Assembly (NCBI GenBank): GCA_046723645.1
Contig: JBKOUY010000008.1
Location: 1-64,000 of the forward strand
Length of the DNA stretch: 64,000 nucleotides
Direction: 5' to 3'
Origin: DASQUK01 sp046723645
GTDB lineage: Bacteria > Actinomycetota > Acidimicrobiia > Acidimicrobiales > VFJN01
Below, one piece after another: positions 60,213 to 64,000 of the stretch. Numbering within the stretch: the stretch's first letter is position 1; the number at the start of each line of letters is the position of its first letter. The notes beneath the pieces were generated by a model, which saw only the letters and a list, made by a program, of their open reading frames with translations, was not told the DNA's origin and did not search any database. Both the position numbers and the translations under genes were made by a program.

Positions 60213-63001
60213 AGCCCAAGACGCTCCTGCCCCTGGTGGGCCGCGCCCAGCAGCTCGACGCGGCGCTGGACGCCATCTCGGCGGCACGCGACGGACGGGG
60301 GCGCGTCGTGCTCGTCCACGGCGAGGCCGGGATCGGCAAGACCCGGCTGTGCCACGAGGTCCGCCTGCGTCTCGACCGCCGTGGCATCGAGCTGATCACC
60401 GGCCGGGCCGGTCCGGGCGACGCCGGCATGTCCTACTCCGCGCTCGCGGATTCCCTCCGTGCCGCACGCCGGTCGGGCGCAGCCTTCTGGGCGGCGGCGG
60501 GTAGCCGGGCCGAGACGTTGGCGGCGGTGGTTCCCGAGCTCGCCCAGCAGGGCTCGGTCGCGAGCGCGCTGGTGGACCGGCCGGTGGTGTACGAGGCACT
60601 GCTCGACGTCGTCGAGGAGGCGGCGGTCGACCGGGCAACCGTCTGGTTCATGGAAGACCTGCACTGGGCCGACCCCGCCACCTTGGCATTCGTCGAGTAC
60701 GCCGCGCGGCGGGTGGGAGACATGTCCCTGGTCCTCGTCGTGACCACCCGCGACGAGGACCTGCCGGCCGACACCCACGCCCGCCTCCTGCAGCTGAGCC
60801 GCGACCCGGAGGTGCTCGCTCTTGCGCTCGAGCGGCTCGACGACGCCGACACCCGGGCCATGGTCGGGGCGATCGCTCCGGAGCTGCCGGCCCCCGCGAT
60901 CGATCGGGTCGCCGGTCGGAGCGCCGGCAACCCCCTGCTCGTCGAGGAGCTACTGGCCCTCGGAGGCGACCTCTCGGCCGGCATCCCCGACATCGTCAGG
61001 GCTGCGGTGCGGGAACGGACGGCGCGCCTCGCCGCCGACGACCGCACCGTGCTGGAGGCGGCAGCGGCGCTCGGGCCCCGCTTCGACGTCGACCAGTTGC
61101 TGAAGACCGCCCCGATCGATCCCTCCCGTGCCGGCGAGCAGCTGACCGGCGGCGGGCTGCTGGTGGCCGCCGATGACCCCGCTGGCGACGTGCTGGCGTT
61201 CTGGCATCCCCTCGTCTGGGAAGCCGTCTACAACGACATACCACTCCCCCGCCGGCGGCAGCTGCATGCAAGGATCGCAGCCACGCTTGAGGCCCAGGAC
61301 CCCCAGGTGCAGCCGGAGAGCCTGGCCCGCCACCACGAGCTCGCCGACGACCCGGACGCGGCGCTGGAGACGCTGCTGGTGGCGCGCAAGGCGATCGGTG
61401 GCAACGTCGGTCGGGCGGCATCCCTCGCCCGGACTGCGCTGGACCTCGCGCGCCGGCACCCGCCGCTCCACGAGCGTGTGAACGAACTGGCCCGGCTGGC
61501 CGTCAACGACCTGTTCCTCGCCGGCCGGTGGACCGAGCTGGAACCGCTGGTCAGTGAGCTCTGGCCCACGCGCCACACGATGCCGGCCGAGGCACGGGCC
61601 TGGCTGGCCAACGCCGCGGTGATGGACGTCCTGTTCCTCGGCGAGGTCGCTCGGGCCAGGGCCACCGCCGACGACGAGGTCGCCTACGTCGAGACGGCCG
61701 GCGACTCGTCCGGCGCCGGCCTGCTGTTTGCGCAGGCGGCGTTCCTCGCCTACTTCAGCGGGGACTTCGCCGTCGCCCGAGACCGCTCGGAGCGCGCCGT
61801 CGCGGTCGCCCGCAGCTCCGGCGATGCCGAGGCCACCGCCCGGGCACAGCTCGTCCACGTCCTGGCGCGGCGCCGCCTCGGCCACCCTCGCAGCCACGCC
61901 ATCGCGGATCTCCGAGACAATGCCGCGCTCGCCCGGTCGGCGGGGCTCGGGGTCGGCGAGGCCAACGCGCTGTTCGTCACCGCCTACATGTCCCTCCGGG
62001 ACGCGGACTTCGCGGCTGCGGAGGACGTCGGCGCCGCGGCCGGGACCTGGTATGCGCTGCTCGCCCAGGTCCTCCACGGGCTCCTCCACGTGCTCGAGGG
62101 CCGCCCCGACCGGGCCGAGGCGCTGTTGGCCCGGGCGGGGGCCGAGGTCCGCCACGGCATCCCGACCCTTGGGCTCGCGGTCGACGTCGCCGAGGCCCAC
62201 CTGTTCCTGCACCGCGGCGAGATGGATCACGCGCGCGGGCTGCTCGATCGACCCTCTGCCGCGCCCGAGGCGATGCTGATCCCGATGCTCCGGTCCGGGC
62301 ACGCCGGTGCCCGCGGGTGGCTGGCTTGGGAAGAGCAACATTTCGGCGACGCCGCCGACGCATTCGCCGAGTCGTCGGCGAGCTGCCTCGCGGGCGGCGG
62401 CTACGACATCATCGATACCGGCCCACTCATGCTGCCGCTCCAGACCGATTCCCTCGTGCGCCTGGACCGTGCCGCCGAGGCGCAGCAGGCGATCGAGGGA
62501 TGCGTGGCCGCCGACCCCGAGCCGGACCGTTTCACGGTCGCCGCCGTCGCTGCGGCGCGGTTCCGCCTGGCGCCATCCGGCGACGCTGCGGATGCCGCCG
62601 ATCGGGCGGCGGCCGCCGCACCGTGGCCCTGGTTGGAGGCGCTTGTCGGCTGCTGGCGCGGCGAGTTTCTCGTTGACGCCGGGGCGGTCGCCCGGGCGCG
62701 GGACCGGTTCGATGCCATCGAGGCGCTCCGCGGCGTCGAGCGGGCGGACGCCGTGCTCGACAGCCTGGGAAGGCGGGCGGGGAGCCGAGCCCCAGCCGGT
62801 CCCCAGCAGCTCTCGCCCCGGGAGCTCGAGGTCGCCGAACTGGTCACCGAGGGGCTCACCAACTCGGCGATCGCCGCCCGCCTGTTCGTGAGCAGGGCGA
62901 CCGTGTCCAGCCACGTCACGCACATCCTCACCAAGCTGGGCTTCACGTCTCGGGCGCAGATCGCCGCCTGGATCGCAGGTCGGCGGCCGCCTCGCCGCTG
63001 A
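60209..63001 (+). CDS. LuxR-family STAND ATPase regulator (MalT-like), 930 aa
   Basis: An N-terminal NTPase has Walker A VHGEAGIGKTRLCHEV near residue 40 and Walker B VWFMEDLHWADPATLAF. A helical winged section and long TPR-like repeats occupy residues 350-850. The C terminus is a LuxR HTH (LSPRELEVAELVTEGLTNSAIAARLFVSRATVSSHVTHILTKLGFTSRAQIAAWI). The domain order matches AfsR- and MalT-type ATP-dependent activators. ATG 60209 gives a start close to the first helix; a GTG at 60176 would add 11 residues. Confidence 0.93.
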   Translation: MKPKTLLPLVGRAQQLDAALDAISAARDGRGRVVLVHGEAGIGKTRLCHEVRLRLDRRGIELITGRAGPGDAGMSYSALADSLRAARRSGAAFWAAAGSRAETLAAVVPELAQQGSVASALVDRPVVYEALLDVVEEAAVDRATVWFMEDLHWADPATLAFVEYAARRVGDMSLVLVVTTRDEDLPADTHARLLQLSRDPEVLALALERLDDADTRAMVGAIAPELPAPAIDRVAGRSAGNPLLVEELLALGGDLSAGIPDIVRAAVRERTARLAADDRTVLEAAAALGPRFDVDQLLKTAPIDPSRAGEQLTGGGLLVAADDPAGDVLAFWHPLVWEAVYNDIPLPRRRQLHARIAATLEAQDPQVQPESLARHHELADDPDAALETLLVARKAIGGNVGRAASLARTALDLARRHPPLHERVNELARLAVNDLFLAGRWTELEPLVSELWPTRHTMPAEARAWLANAAVMDVLFLGEVARARATADDEVAYVETAGDSSGAGLLFAQAAFLAYFSGDFAVARDRSERAVAVARSSGDAEATARAQLVHVLARRRLGHPRSHAIADLRDNAALARSAGLGVGEANALFVTAYMSLRDADFAAAEDVGAAAGTWYALLAQVLHGLLHVLEGRPDRAEALLARAGAEVRHGIPTLGLAVDVAEAHLFLHRGEMDHARGLLDRPSAAPEAMLIPMLRSGHAGARGWLAWEEQHFGDAADAFAESSASCLAGGGYDIIDTGPLMLPLQTDSLVRLDRAAEAQQAIEGCVAADPEPDRFTVAAVAAARFRLAPSGDAADAADRAAAAAPWPWLEALVGCWRGEFLVDAGAVARARDRFDAIEALRGVERADAVLDSLGRRAGSRAPAGPQQLSPRELEVAELVTEGLTNSAIAARLFVSRATVSSHVTHILTKLGFTSRAQIAAWIAGRRPPRR

Positions 63002-63037
63002 CTGTGCTTCGCGACGCGGCGCGTTGGCCTCTAGCGG

Positions 63038-63571
63038 TTACGACAGCCTTGTCACGATGCGGTTGACGGTTCTCCAGCTGCGTGTCGTGATCTCGTTGCC
63101 AAACCTCCTCTCGAGCCAGCGCATGAGACCCGGCGTGCGTGAGGCAGTCAGATCCACGACAGAACAGATCACCCGGTTATCGAATGCGACGACGGTGTAG
63201 TCGCCGGCGTCGGCGCGATAGGGAAGGTCGAGGTCCACCTGTGACTCGTGTTTCAGGAAGGTGACCTGGAGGCTTGTCGATCGTGTGTCGAGTCGATCGC
63301 CGAAGGGATCCCGTGCGACGAGGTCCTGCATCTGCTCCCGAGTGCGGATGATGGTGGTGCTCCGGAAGCCGAGTTGGGTGGGCCACTGCGTCTGGATCCG
63401 GGCCTCCACCTTCCTGAGGTCCCGCGTGTCCGACTCGAACACGACGTTGCCGCTCGAGGCGACGGTCTGCACGTGGTGAAACCCGAGACCCTCGACGACG
63501 CCCCGTAGCTTCTCGTTCCGCATGTTCGGGTTCATTGGCCCGATTCCCCGAAGGAGCGCGACGTACCTCAT
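63038..63571 (-). CDS. DUF1697 family protein, 177 aa
   Basis: The sequence has the DUF1697 pattern: YVALLRGIGPMNPNMRNEKLRGVVEGLGFHHVQTVASSGNVVFES, a central LQVTFLKHE and a C-terminal FDNRVICSVVDLTASRTPGLMRWLERRFGNEITTRSWRTVNRIV. Many members are annotated as hypothetical, with a ferredoxin-like fold. The length is normal and there is no operon partner. Confidence 0.93.
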   Translation of the reverse strand: MRYVALLRGIGPMNPNMRNEKLRGVVEGLGFHHVQTVASSGNVVFESDTRDLRKVEARIQTQWPTQLGFRSTTIIRTREQMQDLVARDPFGDRLDTRSTSLQVTFLKHESQVDLDLPYRADAGDYTVVAFDNRVICSVVDLTASRTPGLMRWLERRFGNEITTRSWRTVNRIVTRLS

Positions 63572-63599
63572 CGGACCGGAGCTCTCGTGGCTCGTCTCA

Positions 63600-64000
63600 T
63601 CACGCCGTGCCGGATCCCTGATCAGCCCTGCGGTCCACCGACCCCTCCGCCGTGAGGGCGATGAGGATAATCGCCGTCAGGGCGCCGACCTGTGCAAGCG
63701 CCCCGACCTCGCTGCCAAGCGGGATCGTCGTCAGCACCGCCAGCGCCGCGACCAGCCTGATCTGGCTGCGCGTGATCCCGAAGGTCCGCCGGAACCCGAC
63801 CTCGCACGCGACGAAGGCGGCCACGCCGACGGCCAGTGCTGCGGCGGACCACCCATCCAACGGGTCGTAGGGATGCTCGATCACCTTCTCGAGCCCGGCC
63901 GCCACCGCGACGATGGCGAGGATGATGCCGTAGTGCCAGTACCCGAATCCCACCAGGGCGAGGCGGGGTCGGCGGTCCGGGCTGGCGGCGCTCATGGCGT
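63600..64000 (-). CDS. ltrA: Low-temperature-requirement A (LtrA) protein, C-terminal part (continues past right edge)
   Basis: Hydrophobic segments GIILAIVAVAAGLEKVIEHPYDPLDGWSAAALAVGVAAFVACEVGFRRTFG and VAALAVLTTIPLGSEVGALAQVGALTAIILIAL match the last helices of LtrA membrane proteins, which are normally near 380-400 residues. An ATG is present at 63995, but the preceding residues (SAASPDRRPRLAL) read like an internal loop of LtrA, so the gene almost certainly begins beyond the window. Confidence 0.75.
   Translation of the reverse strand, partial: AMSAASPDRRPRLALVGFGYWHYGIILAIVAVAAGLEKVIEHPYDPLDGWSAAALAVGVAAFVACEVGFRRTFGITRSQIRLVAALAVLTTIPLGSEVGALAQVGALTAIILIALTAEGSVDRRADQGSGTA

Overview
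The window is a high-GC (roughly 70%) bacterial chromosome segment with dense, short-spaced genes on both strands. It looks like an actinomycete. A 13E12-type DUF222/HNH gene, a BTAD (SARP) regulator, DUF202, DUF4032 and DUF6328 genes, a LigD-type polymerase and many TetR, MarR and ECF regulators all point to Actinomycetota. Frequent leaderless starts and the mix of families would suit Acidimicrobiia, but that class-level guess is inference; no rRNA or housekeeping marker is present to settle it.

Layout. 1-4.8 kb: small hypothetical genes, a zinc ribbon, a winged-helix regulator, and two divergent response-regulator genes (NarL type and receiver-PP2C). 4.8-7.6 kb: a gene-poor stretch, tRNA-Cys, and a cytochrome P450-TetR operon with a candidate operator. 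7.6-14.2 kb: a YcaQ-like winged-helix protein, DUF1990, a zinc-ribbon protein with DRYDD repeats, a tandem-repeat helical protein, a DUF4032 kinase-like protein, and TetR plus acyl-CoA dehydrogenase. 14.3-20.6 kb: two divergent AI-2E-family membrane proteins 19 bp apart, two DUF202 proteins, a pirin remnant and a CopB-type ATPase with a CsoR-like operator. 20.6-31.7 kb: an ABC exporter, an ECF sigma factor, a 1099-residue LuxR regulator, a TetR-MFS drug exporter operon, and divergent MarR/EamA. 31.2-34.5 kb: DUF3291, SRPBCC, and two genes each broken by a single-base frameshift (a methyltransferase and a DUF222/HNH gene), with inverted repeats. 34.5-43.9 kb: Fur-KatG, a methyltransferase, a hemolysin-III protein, a COG4315-type lipoprotein with ECF sigma/anti-sigma, a LigD-type polymerase, DUF899, a PPOX-fold protein and DUF6328. 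43.9-54.8 kb: gnd, a 1075-residue SARP regulator, NfeD-SPFH, a membrane LamG protein, CREST-TfoX, DUF6186 and a MetE-like protein. 54.9-64 kb: an MFS exporter, an aminotransferase-sulfotransferase pair, SRPBCC-DHFR with an ArsR-type operator, an ECF sigma factor, a LuxR ATPase, DUF1697 and the C-terminal part of an LtrA protein.

No CRISPR array, prophage, intact insertion sequence or classical defence island is visible. The most striking signal is regulatory. More than fifteen genes start 5-9 bases after a TANNNT-like hexamer and lack a Shine-Dalgarno sequence, which implies leaderless transcripts. In one case two such hexamers overlap on opposite strands inside a 19-bp gap between paralogous genes. 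Several operator palindromes sit exactly where they would control these promoters. Signs of decay and reshuffling (frameshifts, a truncated pirin, two ECF sigma factors ending at the same point, a permuted LamG domain, a tandem duplication across the katG start) are concentrated in the accessory stretches.
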